Assembly: GCA_037133475.1 (NCBI GenBank)
Contig: JBAXOB010000006.1
Span: 1-64,000 of the forward strand
Direction: 5' to 3'
DNA length: 64,000 nt
Source of the DNA: CAIVAT01 sp037133475
Lineage (GTDB): Bacteria; Bacteroidota; Bacteroidia; Bacteroidales; FEN-979
The notes beneath the pieces are model-generated. The model saw only the letters and a program-made list of their open reading frames with translations, ran no database searches and was not told the DNA's origin. This document shows, piece by piece, positions 16,259 through 25,706 of this stretch (position 1 is the first letter of the stretch; each line of letters begins with the position of its first letter). Position numbers and translations under genes: made by a program.

Positions 16259-16288
16259 AAGAGGGTCCCATTTGGCGCCCTCTTTTTT
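16259..16288 (+). terminator. Terminator after sppA
   Basis: AGAGGG pairs with CCCTCT, followed by a T run on the plus strand and preceded by a long A run, so it can act in both directions between the two convergent genes. Confidence 0.8.
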
Positions 16289-16346
16289 AGTTACTGTTTT
16301 CCGTCAGTATACAAACTTCCGGGAATCTGGTTGGTACATTACCGGA

Positions 16347-17360
16347 CTATCTCATCGGGTATTTTTTAAAGATCTCCTCGCTTTTCATCAGGATATCGAT
16401 ATACTGGGCTCTCCTGTAAGAGAAGGGGTCTTTCTGGTTCTTGCGGGATAATTTGCCGCGGAAAGAATCGATGTCGGCATAATTCTTCGAGTCCATCCAG
16501 GTATTGAGTTCCTCCACCATTTTCCCGATCTGGCCAATCCCGTTTTTATAGACCGTGCTGACAACCTGTACGCAGTCGGCGCCGGCCATGATCATCTTGG
16601 CGGCATCCTTGCCGGTAAACACACCGGTATTGGCACAGAGTGAACCGCGGATCTCCCCGTAAAGAAGGCCCATATACCGCAAGGGTAAACGGTTATCCTC
16701 CTCATGGCTCAGGTTGAACGGGAATTGGTGTTCCTCGGTTTCCAGGTCAATATCGGGCTGGAACATCCGGTTAAAAAGAACAAAACCATCAACACCTGCA
16801 TAATACATGTTCTGGATCACCATCAGCGCATTGGTATAAAACGGGCTCAGCTTGACACTGACGGGTATCTTGACGCTTTTTTTAACATCGCTGACCACGT
16901 CGAGCTGTTCATTCACGATGGCTTTTCCTTCACGTTTGAAATCGGCCGGGACGGAGTAGAAATTAAGCTCGAGGGCATTGATGCCTGTGTCTTCCAGCTG
17001 CCGGGCATATTCAACCCAGGTTTCATCAAAGGTGCAGTTTAAACTGGCGATTACCGGGATATGTACGGAATTCACTACTTTTTTAAGATGGCTCAGGTGT
17101 TCACGCGGACCGGCATGATCAATGTCGGGAAAGAGACTGATCATTTCGGCATGGCGTTCGTTGTACTGGTTCAGCTCCTCGCTGAGTTGCAGACGTTCAA
17201 GCTCGATCTGCTCTTCAAACAAGGTTTTGTATACGATTGCGGCAGCGCCTGCATCTTCCATTTTTTTGCAGTTGTCCAGGTCCTTGACAAGGTTGCTCGC
17301 GCCAACAATGATTGGGTTCTTCAACTGAAGACCCATATAACGTGTTGATAAATTTGCCAT
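16347..17360 (-). CDS. Dihydroorotate-dehydrogenase-like flavoprotein
   Basis: 337 residues, a TIM-barrel FMN protein of the class 1 dihydroorotate dehydrogenase superfamily: it starts LSTRYMGLQLKNPIIVGAS and ends with a phosphate-binding region that includes AGADCVQVVSTVYKNG. The catalytic loop, NxSCPN in true PyrD, here reads NFYSVP, so the usual Cys is replaced by Ser and the Pro-Asn is lost. It may therefore be a different oxidoreductase. It lies 130 bases downstream of nifJ in the same direction but has its own -7 element, so a link to pyruvate oxidation is only suggestive. Annotated relatives are often called dihydroorotate dehydrogenase-like. Confidence 0.8.
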   Translation of the reverse strand: MANLSTRYMGLQLKNPIIVGASNLVKDLDNCKKMEDAGAAAIVYKTLFEEQIELERLQLSEELNQYNERHAEMISLFPDIDHAGPREHLSHLKKVVNSVHIPVIASLNCTFDETWVEYARQLEDTGINALELNFYSVPADFKREGKAIVNEQLDVVSDVKKSVKIPVSVKLSPFYTNALMVIQNMYYAGVDGFVLFNRMFQPDIDLETEEHQFPFNLSHEEDNRLPLRYMGLLYGEIRGSLCANTGVFTGKDAAKMIMAGADCVQVVSTVYKNGIGQIGKMVEELNTWMDSKNYADIDSFRGKLSRKNQKDPFSYRRAQYIDILMKSEEIFKKYPMR

Positions 17361-17391
17361 GAGAGTTGAAATTTAGAAATTATTAGTCCTA

Positions 17392-17399
17392 CAAATATA
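17392..17399 (-). promoter_or_regulatory. -7 element for the dihydroorotate-dehydrogenase-like gene
   Basis: Minus strand TATATTTG, 31 bases upstream of the ATG at 17360. Confidence 0.55.
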
Positions 17400-17490
17400 T
17401 GGTTTTAGATGAAACAAACAGGGTGGAAAACCGGAAGGAGAATCCATAAAACAGGATTTTCCTTCCGGTAATCTGCCTTATCCCCGTTCT

Positions 17491-20400
17491 CTATTTTTCG
17501 TAAATCATTGCGGCCAACCGCTTGTAATTGTTATATCTCCATTTGGCATTATCTTCAGCGGCCTTGAACAGTTCGCCGGCCTCTTCGGGAAACATCATTT
17601 TAAGGGAGGAATAACGTACTTCACTGGCAAGGAAATCCTGGAAAGCGCTCCATTCCGGTTCTTTCGAATCGAGGGTAAAGGGGTTCTTTCCTTCATTGCC
17701 GTTGACAGGGTTGTACCGGTATAATTGCCAGTAGCCACTGGCCACAGCGCGGTCCATCTCTTCTTCGACCTTGCCCATGCCCAGTTTCAGGCCATGGTTG
17801 ATACAGGGGGCGTAGGCGATGATCAGGGAGGGTCCGTTATAGGATTCGGCCTCCTTCACGGCGCGGAAAAGCTGGCTGTTGTTGGCGCCCATCGAGACCT
17901 GGGAAACATAAACATAACCATAGGTCATGGCCATGGCGCCGAGGTCTTTTTTGCGGACCTTTTTCCCGGAAGCTGCAAATTTGGCAATGGCACCCACCGG
18001 GGTCGATTTTGAAGCCTGACCGCCCGTGTTAGAATAAACTTCCGTGTCAAGCACCAGGATGTTGATATCTTCCCCTGAGGCAATAACATGGTCGAGACCG
18101 CCGTACCCGATATCATAGGCCCAACCGTCACCGCCGATGATCCAGATCGATTTTTTGATCAGGTATTGGCGCAGGTTCAGCAGCTCTTTGGAGAAGTCGT
18201 TGCTTTCTTTGGTCAGCAGCGGGATCAGCGCCTGGGCAGCAGTTTTGGAGGCTTCGGCATTATACATGCCTTCGATCCAGGCCCTCATGGCGTCGAGGGT
18301 TGCGGCATTCATCATGTTTTCTTTGATGGCTGCGCGCATCTTGTCTGCCATGCGTTTGCGGAGCTGTGTAATGGCCACTGCCATGCCATAGCCGTATTCG
18401 GCATTGTCCTCGAACAATGAGTTGGCCCAGGCCGGACCCTGTCCTTCGGAATTGGGACGATAGGGGGTAAAGGGGGCGGTGCCTCCGTAAATTGAGGAGC
18501 ATCCCGTGGCGTTGGAGATCATCATGCGATCGCCATAAAGCTGGGTAAGCAGTTTGATATAGGGTGTTTCACCGCATCCAGCACAGGCGCCTGAGAATTC
18601 AAAGAGTGGCTGTGCGAACTGACTGTTTTTAAAGGTCTTGAAACGGTCGATGACATTGGTTTTATAGGAAACCTTTGCGATATTGTAATCCCAGTTGGTG
18701 GTTTCGACCATCTGACTTTCGAGCGGTTTTAATTCGAGGGCTTTGGTTTTTGCAGGACAAACATCAACGCAGTTGCCGCAACCGGTGCAATCGAGGGGAG
18801 AGAGCTGGATACGGAATTCCATGCCGGCAAGCTCCTTGCCAACAGCTTTCAGGGTTACCATTGCGGTGGGCGCCTGTTGCTTTTCGTTTTCGTTCAGCAG
18901 GAAGGGACGGATTGCAGCGTGGGGGCAAACATAGGCGCACTGGTTGCACTGGATACAGTTTTCGGCGATCCATTCAGGAACATTAACGGCGATGCCGCGT
19001 TTTTCAAGCTGGGTGGTGCCATTGGGGAAGGTGCCGTCTTCGCGGCCGACGAAGGCGCTCACGGGGATATCGTCACCGTTCATGGCGCTTACCGGGTCGA
19101 AAATCTGGCGGATAAAGGCATCTTTACTCTCGGCATCGGCAGGTTTGACAACAATTTTCGTCCATTCAGCCGGGATTTCAACCTGGGTGAGTTCACCCCC
19201 GCGGTCGATGGCTGCATAGTTCATGTTGACAATATCCTCACCTTTGCGTCCATAGGTTTTGTAAATGGCTTTCTTCATGTCGGCCACCGCCTTCACGTAG
19301 GGAATCACTTCGGAAACCTTGAAGAAGGCGCTCTGCATAATAGAATTGGTGCGGTTTCCAAGACCAATCTCTTCGGCGATCTTGGTGGCATCAATGATAT
19401 AGAACTTGACCTGGTGATCGGCCATGTATTTTTTCATGTGATCCGGCAGCCGGTTTTTGGTTCCCTCTGCATCCCACATGGAATTCAGCAGGAAGGTTCC
19501 GCCATCCTTGAGGCCTTTGAGCAGGTCATACTTGTCGAGGTAGGCAGGAACATGGCAGGCAACGAAATCGGGGGTAATCACCAGGTAGGGCGAACGGATG
19601 GGGCTGTCGCCAAAACGAAGATGGGATACGGTGATCCCGCCTGATTTTTTCGAGTCATAGGCGAAATAGGCCTGGGCATATTTATCGGTGCTGTCGCCGA
19701 TGATCTTGATGGAGTTTTTATTCGCGCCAACCGTGCCATCGGAACCAATGCCGAAGAACTTTGCCGAATAGGTGCCTTTGGGTGCAATGTCAACTTCGGG
19801 GGTCAGTGGCAGTGAGTGGAACGTTACATCGTCGATGATGCCAAGGGTGAAGTGGCTCTTGGGCTCCTTTGCCTTCAGGTTGTCAAATACGGTGATGATC
19901 TGCGAGGGGGTGGTGTCTTTTGAACTCAGGCCATAACGTCCGGCAATGATCATCGGGCGGTTTTCCCTGTCGTAGAACATATCGCGGATATCGAGGAACA
20001 AAGGATCGCCGTTGGCTCCCGGCTCCTTGGTGCGGTCGAGCACGCAGATGCGTTTCACGCTTTTGGGCAGCACATTGAAGAAATATTTTTCAGAGAAGGG
20101 GCGATAGAGATGGACCGAGATCAATCCTACTTTTTCTCCCTTTTCCATCAGGTGGTCGATCACCTCTTTGGTGGTATCGGTGATGGAGCCCATTGCAACG
20201 ATGATATTTTCCGCTTCGGGGTGGCCATAATACATAAAGGGGTGGTAAACGCGGCCTGTCATTTTGGTGATCTCCTGCATATAGGCATCCACAACATCGG
20301 GAATAGGCTCATAAAACTTGTTGATGGCCTCTTTTGCCTGGAAGAAGATGTCGGGATTCTGCGCGGTTCCGCGGGTCACGGGATGTTCGGGATTGAGCGC

Positions 20401-21024
20401 GCGGTTGCGGAAAGCCTGGAGGGCCTCCATGTCGAGCAGCGGCATCATGTCTTCATTGTCGAACATTTCGATCTTCTGGATTTCGTGCGAAGTACGGAAA
20501 CCATCGAAGAAATGGAGGAAGGGAACCCGCAGTTTGATGGCGGAAAGATGGGCGATGCCGGCCAGATCCATCACCTCCTGCACCGAACCGGAGGCCATCA
20601 TGGCGAAACCGGTCTGGCGGGTGGCATAAACGTCGCTGTGGTCGCCGAAGATAGACAGGGCATGGGCCGCGACCGTCCGGGCACTCACGTGGAATACGGC
20701 GGGCAGCAATTCACCGGCCAGTTTGTACATGTTGGGGATCATCAGCAACAACCCCTGAGAAGCGGTAAAGGTGGTTGTCAGGGCGCCTGCCTGTAAGGAA
20801 CCGTGAAGGGTTCCGGCAGCACCTGCCTCCGACTGCATTTCCACTACCTTGACCTCTTCACCGAAAAGATTTTTCCGGCCATGCGCAGCCCATTCGTCTA
20901 CGTTCTCGGCCATGTTGGATGACGGGGTAATCGGGTAGATCGCGGCAACCTCGCTGAACATGTAGGCCATATGAGCCGCTGCCTGGTTCCCATCACACGA
21001 TAAGAATTTCTTTGACTTAGTCAT
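17491..21024 (-). CDS. nifJ: Pyruvate:ferredoxin (flavodoxin) oxidoreductase, single-chain
   Basis: 1177 residues, the usual length for the homodimeric enzyme. Order: pyrimidine-binding domain with YPITPSSNMAE at about 35; gamma domain near 420-600; a 2[4Fe-4S] ferredoxin domain with CIQCNQCAYVCP near 690 and CTGCGNCVDVCP near 750; then the thiamine-diphosphate domain with CAGCGETPYIKLL near 815 and GGDGWAYDIGYGGLDH near 970. It oxidises pyruvate and CoA to acetyl-CoA, CO2 and reduced ferredoxin, which points to anaerobic energy metabolism. It is monocistronic, with a -7 element at 21080. Confidence 0.97.
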   Translation of the reverse strand: MTKSKKFLSCDGNQAAAHMAYMFSEVAAIYPITPSSNMAENVDEWAAHGRKNLFGEEVKVVEMQSEAGAAGTLHGSLQAGALTTTFTASQGLLLMIPNMYKLAGELLPAVFHVSARTVAAHALSIFGDHSDVYATRQTGFAMMASGSVQEVMDLAGIAHLSAIKLRVPFLHFFDGFRTSHEIQKIEMFDNEDMMPLLDMEALQAFRNRALNPEHPVTRGTAQNPDIFFQAKEAINKFYEPIPDVVDAYMQEITKMTGRVYHPFMYYGHPEAENIIVAMGSITDTTKEVIDHLMEKGEKVGLISVHLYRPFSEKYFFNVLPKSVKRICVLDRTKEPGANGDPLFLDIRDMFYDRENRPMIIAGRYGLSSKDTTPSQIITVFDNLKAKEPKSHFTLGIIDDVTFHSLPLTPEVDIAPKGTYSAKFFGIGSDGTVGANKNSIKIIGDSTDKYAQAYFAYDSKKSGGITVSHLRFGDSPIRSPYLVITPDFVACHVPAYLDKYDLLKGLKDGGTFLLNSMWDAEGTKNRLPDHMKKYMADHQVKFYIIDATKIAEEIGLGNRTNSIMQSAFFKVSEVIPYVKAVADMKKAIYKTYGRKGEDIVNMNYAAIDRGGELTQVEIPAEWTKIVVKPADAESKDAFIRQIFDPVSAMNGDDIPVSAFVGREDGTFPNGTTQLEKRGIAVNVPEWIAENCIQCNQCAYVCPHAAIRPFLLNENEKQQAPTAMVTLKAVGKELAGMEFRIQLSPLDCTGCGNCVDVCPAKTKALELKPLESQMVETTNWDYNIAKVSYKTNVIDRFKTFKNSQFAQPLFEFSGACAGCGETPYIKLLTQLYGDRMMISNATGCSSIYGGTAPFTPYRPNSEGQGPAWANSLFEDNAEYGYGMAVAITQLRKRMADKMRAAIKENMMNAATLDAMRAWIEGMYNAEASKTAAQALIPLLTKESNDFSKELLNLRQYLIKKSIWIIGGDGWAYDIGYGGLDHVIASGEDINILVLDTEVYSNTGGQASKSTPVGAIAKFAASGKKVRKKDLGAMAMTYGYVYVSQVSMGANNSQLFRAVKEAESYNGPSLIIAYAPCINHGLKLGMGKVEEEMDRAVASGYWQLYRYNPVNGNEGKNPFTLDSKEPEWSAFQDFLASEVRYSSLKMMFPEEAGELFKAAEDNAKWRYNNYKRLAAMIYEK

Positions 21025-21079
21025 AATATGTTGATTTTAAAGTATTTGGTTTCAGTCTTGTGAATTTTCTAACAAGCCG

Positions 21080-21087
21080 CAAAATTA
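21080..21087 (-). promoter_or_regulatory. -7 element for nifJ
   Basis: Minus strand TAATTTTG, about 56 bases upstream of the nifJ ATG. Confidence 0.5.
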
Positions 21088-21119
21088 CGCATTATAATTG
21101 AGAAAAATGAACAATTAAT

Positions 21120-21450
21120 AAGATATTTGAGCGCTCCCAGCGTGGTCCCGGCTGGTCCGAAACGGGTCGGTTGCTTGTCATTGCCCGACAATCGCAGCAT
21201 GAAAAAGAGCCCGTTCTGTTATTCAGAAACAGTATAAATGTTGCCTTTGTTAAAAAGCAGTCTGCCTTGGCGGGTTGTTGGGAATTTCCATCTGGTGGTT
21301 CTCAAAAGCATCCGGGATCCTTAGCAGGACCTTTCCCCGGCATGGTGCGGTATGTAAGGGTGCCTCCTTAACAACCGGGATGCTGCCCGGCAGAATATCA
21401 GGGAGGCTGTTGATCAAATGATAAAAATACCTTGGATAATCCTCTGTTTT
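21120..21450. other. About 330 bases without a firm gene between nifJ and tRNA-Glu
   Basis: The stretch is richer in GC than ordinary spacers here. One minus-strand frame (21250-21459) starts with GTG and would give 69 residues with plausible composition, but I recognise no family and see no promoter that clearly serves it. It could be a gene remnant or an unrecognised small protein. Confidence 0.35.
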
Positions 21451-21453
21451 TTC

Positions 21454-21484
21454 TTGCACATAAAAAACTAATATTGTACTTTTG
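21454..21484 (+). promoter_or_regulatory. Promoter of tRNA-Glu
   Basis: TTG (21454-21456) and TACTTTTG (21477-21484) lie 20 bases apart, and the tRNA begins 19 bases after the -7 element. Confidence 0.7.
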
Positions 21485-21503
21485 CACTCCCAAATTAAGC
21501 ATT

Positions 21504-21575
21504 GGCCCGTTCGTCTAGGGGTTAGGACGTCAGGTTTTCATCCTGGTAACAGGGGTTCGATTCCCCTACGGGCTA
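21504..21575 (+). tRNA. tRNA-Glu (anticodon TTC)
   Basis: 72 bases. Acceptor stem GGCCCGT with ACGGGCT, anticodon loop TTTTCAT with anticodon TTC, T-loop TTCGATT, discriminator A. It stands alone with its own promoter and terminator. Confidence 0.95.
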
Positions 21576-21584
21576 CCGATCAAA

Positions 21585-21630
21585 TAAAAAAACCGCAGTA
21601 AATCAAGTATTTGCTGCGGTTTTCTTTTTT
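21585..21630 (+). terminator. Terminator between tRNA-Glu and the phosphoesterase gene
   Basis: AAAACCGCAG (21589-21598) pairs with CTGCGGTTTT (21614-21623), followed by C and six T. An A run before the stem lets it also act on the convergent minus-strand gene. Confidence 0.85.
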
Positions 21631-21643
21631 GGGTGCCGAAATA

Positions 21644-23374
21644 TTATTTGATAACCGCCTTCCCGCATTTACTGATCTTTCCCTGCATGGCCGGGGTCAA
21701 CATCTTGATCAATTCGGCGTTGTACGACACGGAACCCGATTCCAGGAGCGTTGGCATAATCTTATAAATCTGGTTGGCTGCGATCGCGTACTTGCGGCCA
21801 ACCGCAGCGAGGGAATTGTCCTTCATTTCGATATCGACATTCGTGGTGATCACCGAGACCGAATTATCAATATTTCGCACGATGTCGAAGGTGCGGAATT
21901 GCTCGGGGAATTCCCTCGTTGATTTTGTTTCAACTTCCCAGAATCCATTTTCGGGATGAGCCGCGTCTGTGGAAGGAATTGCCGTTACATTGTTGAGATG
22001 ACGGTGCCCGGCGACCCACAGGATCAGGTTCGGGAAGGATTGCAATTGTTCGACAAGCTGGTTTTCACTGCTGTAACAGTTTGCAATCGGGATCCAGCTG
22101 AAGGCGTTGACGCCTGTTAACACATGGATGGGGACATGAGCCGCAATGATCATCAGCTCGTTTGAATCCTGGCCGGCATGAAGCTGCTCCATGAGCCAGT
22201 GATAACGTTCAGGCGGCAGTTCACCATGCCCGAAGATACTGTCGGGGCAAAGTACCGTATCATCATTAGGCTGGGTATCGTCGAGCACAATGATCTTTAA
22301 AGGGATATCCGATTTTGGTATGAAGGAATAACAGGCACCCAGCATATTTTTAGGGTTGCTTTGGATAAACCCATGACCATAGGGCAGTGAAGTAGAGGTT
22401 TTGAATTCATCAATCCATTCGTTGACCGAGGCTAGGGTTCTGCGGTTGTTGTCGGCAGAAATTTCGGGAATCGAGTCCATGCTGGCAACTACGCCGCAGC
22501 CAAAAACAGTGCCATACTGGGTGCTTCCGTCAACAGTTCCCATGGAATAGGTCTCCTTTGCTATCTCGGAAGCTGCACCCATGGCCCAACCGACCTTCAG
22601 GATGGTGCTCCCGGTATATGCGGTCCTGATTTTATCAGCAACGGGTTTTGACCCGGACCAGAAATGGTCGTGGTTGCCAAGGGTTGCATACCAGGGAATG
22701 TGTGAATGGAGCCCTTCCGCCGTATAGGGTTGCTGATAATCTGGCAGAGTTCCCGGTTTCTGCTGACCGGAGGAGGGAGTCAGCAGTCCGCCGTCCATAA
22801 TTCTGATAAACCAGTCAAGTTCGTTTTTCTGCGTATTGTTGGCCAGATCCCCGAGTGCAAGACCCAGGTCAAACGGCCGTTCATCGTCAAGTTTATTAAT
22901 TGTTTTCACAGCCGCATCGAATACGTGGGTAGTGTAGAGAATCAGCGGGGAATAACACCCAAGTCCGCCCGGACCGATGATCGGTGCAAAGAAAATGGTT
23001 TGACAGGGCGATTCCTTATCCGTTAAATGAATGTCGGTAACGGTGAAAAAATGAAGGAGATTGGCGGCTGGCCTGGCCGATTCGCCATTATATCCCGGCG
23101 GCATCAGATCCAGCCGTTTCTGACAGGGAACGCCGGGCCCGTAGGTGAACTTGCCATACCCGTACTGGTCGTATTTTGCGACATCGAAGATGCTAAGGAA
23201 TGGATAAAGCGTCACTGGAACGGGAACCAGTGTTCTGTCAAGGGTGGTTTTAACCTTTGAACTTGCGACACCGAGGGTGACATAGTTTTCATCGTGTTTA
23301 TTACAGCCGCCAAGCAGCAGGATAAAAGTAAGCATGACCAGGGAACTGATCCGGAGGTTGTTTTGCAGATGCAT
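21644..23374 (-). CDS. Lipoprotein metallophosphoesterase
   Basis: 576 residues. The N-terminus is a lipoprotein signal with lipobox LGGC (Cys24). The calcineurin-like metal ligands appear in order: TVTDIHLTD near 112, GDLANN near 172, GNHDHFW near 233, AHVPIH near 410 and GHRHLN near 455. It is longer than simple phosphoesterases because of insertions between these motifs and resembles the family once defined as RPA4764-type; that match is from memory. It probably acts in the periplasm or at the outer membrane on a phosphoester not deducible here. It converges on tRNA-Glu and shares its terminator. Confidence 0.85.
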   Translation of the reverse strand: MHLQNNLRISSLVMLTFILLLGGCNKHDENYVTLGVASSKVKTTLDRTLVPVPVTLYPFLSIFDVAKYDQYGYGKFTYGPGVPCQKRLDLMPPGYNGESARPAANLLHFFTVTDIHLTDKESPCQTIFFAPIIGPGGLGCYSPLILYTTHVFDAAVKTINKLDDERPFDLGLALGDLANNTQKNELDWFIRIMDGGLLTPSSGQQKPGTLPDYQQPYTAEGLHSHIPWYATLGNHDHFWSGSKPVADKIRTAYTGSTILKVGWAMGAASEIAKETYSMGTVDGSTQYGTVFGCGVVASMDSIPEISADNNRRTLASVNEWIDEFKTSTSLPYGHGFIQSNPKNMLGACYSFIPKSDIPLKIIVLDDTQPNDDTVLCPDSIFGHGELPPERYHWLMEQLHAGQDSNELMIIAAHVPIHVLTGVNAFSWIPIANCYSSENQLVEQLQSFPNLILWVAGHRHLNNVTAIPSTDAAHPENGFWEVETKSTREFPEQFRTFDIVRNIDNSVSVITTNVDIEMKDNSLAAVGRKYAIAANQIYKIMPTLLESGSVSYNAELIKMLTPAMQGKISKCGKAVIK

Positions 23375-23718
23375 GATAAGGCAGATTTAGTGATTACTGG
23401 ATTTTTTAGTCTTCTTTGAGTTTGAAATATAGCAGTTGAGTAAAATGCCTGTACAAAACGATGATTTCCCGCAATTCACGCGGTCGAAAATAAGAACTTA
23501 TATAACGGTTATGTTTTCCGGTGCCAAAAGTGGTTAACCATTATCGGAGGAGGATGGCAGGCGGCTCCGGCTTTTATCGTACACGATTTTGTTGAAGGTT
23601 TGAACAGGGTCAAAGTTATAAAATAATTCATGCATACGACAAAGGCAAAAAAAAGGTTTTCTGTCGTTAATTACATCAAACTATGTTCTGTTGGGAAGGC
23701 CGGCATGCAGGAATTGGT
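23375..23718. other. Divergent spacer between the phosphoesterase and metal-exporter genes
   Basis: About 340 bases without a credible frame. A minus-strand TAnnTTTG match (23611-23618, TAACTTTG) is far from the phosphoesterase start, so its use is doubtful. Nothing else is seen. Confidence 0.45.
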
Positions 23719-23726
23719 TACTTTTG
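23719..23726 (+). promoter_or_regulatory. -7 element TACTTTTG abutting the metal-exporter start
   Basis: An exact match that ends 4 bases before ATG 23731, so a transcript from it would be leaderless or nearly so. This is the same arrangement as at 1372. Confidence 0.4.
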
Positions 23727-23730
23727 AACC

Positions 23731-24660
23731 ATGGAAAAACACGCACATCATCATGAAAATCCTTCGGAACGGCTGCTGGTCAGCATTTTGCTGAATGGTG
23801 CGATCACCCTGGCAGAAATCGCCGGAGGAATCCTTTCCAACAGCCTGTCGCTGGTTTCAGAAGCAATCCATAACCTCAGCGACACCCTTGCCCTTACCCT
23901 GACCTGGGTTGCCAACAGGGTAGGGGGGCGCAAACCCGATGCCCGGCGTACTTTCGGATATAAACGTTTTGAAATCCTGTCGGCTTTTATCAATGCCGCC
24001 CTCCTTACGGGAATCTCTGTTTACCTTTCCTATATAGCCGTTGTCAGGTTCATGCATCCTGAAACGGTTGCGACAGGCCTGATGCTCGTCGTTGCGTCTG
24101 TCGGGTTCACCGGCAACCTGGTATCGATGCTGTTCCTGCATCGCGATTCAAAGAAAAGCCTCAATGTCAAGGCAGCCTACCTGCACCTGCTCGGCGATAC
24201 CATCTCTTCGCTTGCCGTCATTGCCGGGGCCCTCTTTATCCGCTACACGGGAATAGTATGGATCGATCCGCTCCTGACGATCCTGATCAGTTGCGTCATC
24301 CTGGTACAGGCCTGGGGTATTTTGCGCGAATCGGTCGATATCCTGATGCAGAGCACCCCCCAGCACCTTGACCTGGCCAGTATTAAAACCCTGCTTGAAA
24401 AGCAGCCTTGTGTCAGGAATATTCACCATGTTCACTGCTGGCAGCTGCAGGATCATGACATCCTGTTCGAGGCTCATATCTCCACGACAGAAGATATGCT
24501 GCTTAGTGATTCCAATATCCTGCGGGGGAGGATAGAAAAGATTTTACAGGAAAATTTCAGTATTACCCATACCACGCTGGAGATTGAATTTGAAACCTGC
24601 CACGACACCTCCATGATCAGCCAGCCTTGTCAGAATCCATTGGAAAAGCACCCGGAATAA
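23731..24660 (+). CDS. Cation diffusion facilitator (CzcD/ZitB-like Zn exporter)
   Basis: 309 residues. The N-terminal HAHHH is a likely metal-collecting tag. Six membrane segments span about 15-205. The metal site is H47-x3-D51 in the second helix (EAIHNLSDTLAL) and another HxxxD in the fifth (YLHLLGDTISSL). A cytoplasmic ferredoxin-like domain covers about 210-295 with HHVHCWQL. Such proteins expel Zn or other divalent metals in exchange for protons. The HxxxD pair favours Zn/Cd. It is monocistronic and converges on the molybdopterin operon. Confidence 0.92.
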   Translation: MEKHAHHHENPSERLLVSILLNGAITLAEIAGGILSNSLSLVSEAIHNLSDTLALTLTWVANRVGGRKPDARRTFGYKRFEILSAFINAALLTGISVYLSYIAVVRFMHPETVATGLMLVVASVGFTGNLVSMLFLHRDSKKSLNVKAAYLHLLGDTISSLAVIAGALFIRYTGIVWIDPLLTILISCVILVQAWGILRESVDILMQSTPQHLDLASIKTLLEKQPCVRNIHHVHCWQLQDHDILFEAHISTTEDMLLSDSNILRGRIEKILQENFSITHTTLEIEFETCHDTSMISQPCQNPLEKHPE

Positions 24661-24694
24661 ATTCCTTCACCCGGAACGGGGGGCTTTTTCAGGT

Positions 24695-25627
24695 TCAATG
24701 GCTGTCGAGCCCATGTAACATAAAGACCAGGTGGGTCATCGAATTGCTGATCTCGGCCATGTACTCGTTGACGGCCCTTACGCTTCCGGGCAGGGTGAAC
24801 ACCAGCGATTTTCCCATCACCCCGGCAACCGACCTGCTGACGAGCGCGGCAGGCTTTTCAGTCCCGTATTTCATCCTGATCATCTCCATGATTCCCGGGA
24901 TCTCCTTGTCAAGCATCCTGCCGACCACATCCGGCGTGAAATCTCTTGGCCCGATGCCTGTGCCGCCGGTGGTAAATACAAAATCAACAAGTTCCTCCTT
25001 GGCTTTATGCAGCAAATCTTCCAGTTTATGAGGATCATCGGGAATGAGCATGCCGGATATGGAATGCAGGAAACCCAGGCTGGTAAAATGGCTCTCCAGT
25101 AATTCCATGATCCGCGGCCCCGACCTGTCTTCATATTCCCCCGAACTGGCGCGGTCGCTCAGGGTAATGACCATGATGCGGAAAACCTTCGGATGATATT
25201 CAAGTTCCATTCCTGCCGTCAATACCCCGGGGCTCAGTACCCTGCAAAATATCCCCTCTTTTGGCATGACGCAATTTCCGACCTCTTTGTAGATAGCGCA
25301 GCTGGTGCCATGACATTCTTTCCCGATCTGGGTTACCTCGAGTTCGATATCTCCGGCTGTAAAACGGTCAAGGGGATGACTGGTCCAAAGTTCCATTCCT
25401 GATGTGGTGATATTTTCGGCAAACTCGCCAGGGTTGACCTTGCGTTGCGCATCCACCTCGAATTTGCGGATGCTTTCGGTGCCAAGAAGGCTGATTTGCC
25501 GGTTCCACGGACCTGCATGGGCGTCGCCTGATACACCATACTGCGTTAGTTCGATCTGGTCGGCAGGCAACTTGACGGTCCCTTTTTGGGTTGACCTGTT
25601 TACGGAGATTATACTGAGTTTCTGCAT
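24695..25627 (-). CDS. MOSC domain fused to MogA/MoaB-type molybdopterin adenylyltransferase
   Basis: 310 residues with two domains. About 1-145 is MOSC, the sulfur-carrier domain of molybdenum cofactor sulfurases, with GVSGDAHAG and the conserved Cys in HGTSCAIY. About 150-310 is a MogA/MoaB domain with SDRASSGEYEDRSGP and TTGGTGIGPRDFTPD. The second half adenylylates molybdopterin before metal insertion; the first may handle or deliver the finished cofactor. It is the last gene of a minus-strand operon with moaC, moaA, moeA and a modE-like gene. Confidence 0.92.
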   Translation of the reverse strand: MQKLSIISVNRSTQKGTVKLPADQIELTQYGVSGDAHAGPWNRQISLLGTESIRKFEVDAQRKVNPGEFAENITTSGMELWTSHPLDRFTAGDIELEVTQIGKECHGTSCAIYKEVGNCVMPKEGIFCRVLSPGVLTAGMELEYHPKVFRIMVITLSDRASSGEYEDRSGPRIMELLESHFTSLGFLHSISGMLIPDDPHKLEDLLHKAKEELVDFVFTTGGTGIGPRDFTPDVVGRMLDKEIPGIMEMIRMKYGTEKPAALVSRSVAGVMGKSLVFTLPGSVRAVNEYMAEISNSMTHLVFMLHGLDSH

Positions 25628-25706
25628 GGCTGATGTTAGTGTTTTTGGATAATGTCTTTAAATCAGAATTGAAGACCGGAAGGCGCCTGGTGAGCAGGCC
25701 ATTGAA

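Noticed and set aside
18877..19644. 255-residue plus-strand frame opposite nifJ
   Set aside because: Shadow of nifJ caused by its codon bias; no start context or family motif.
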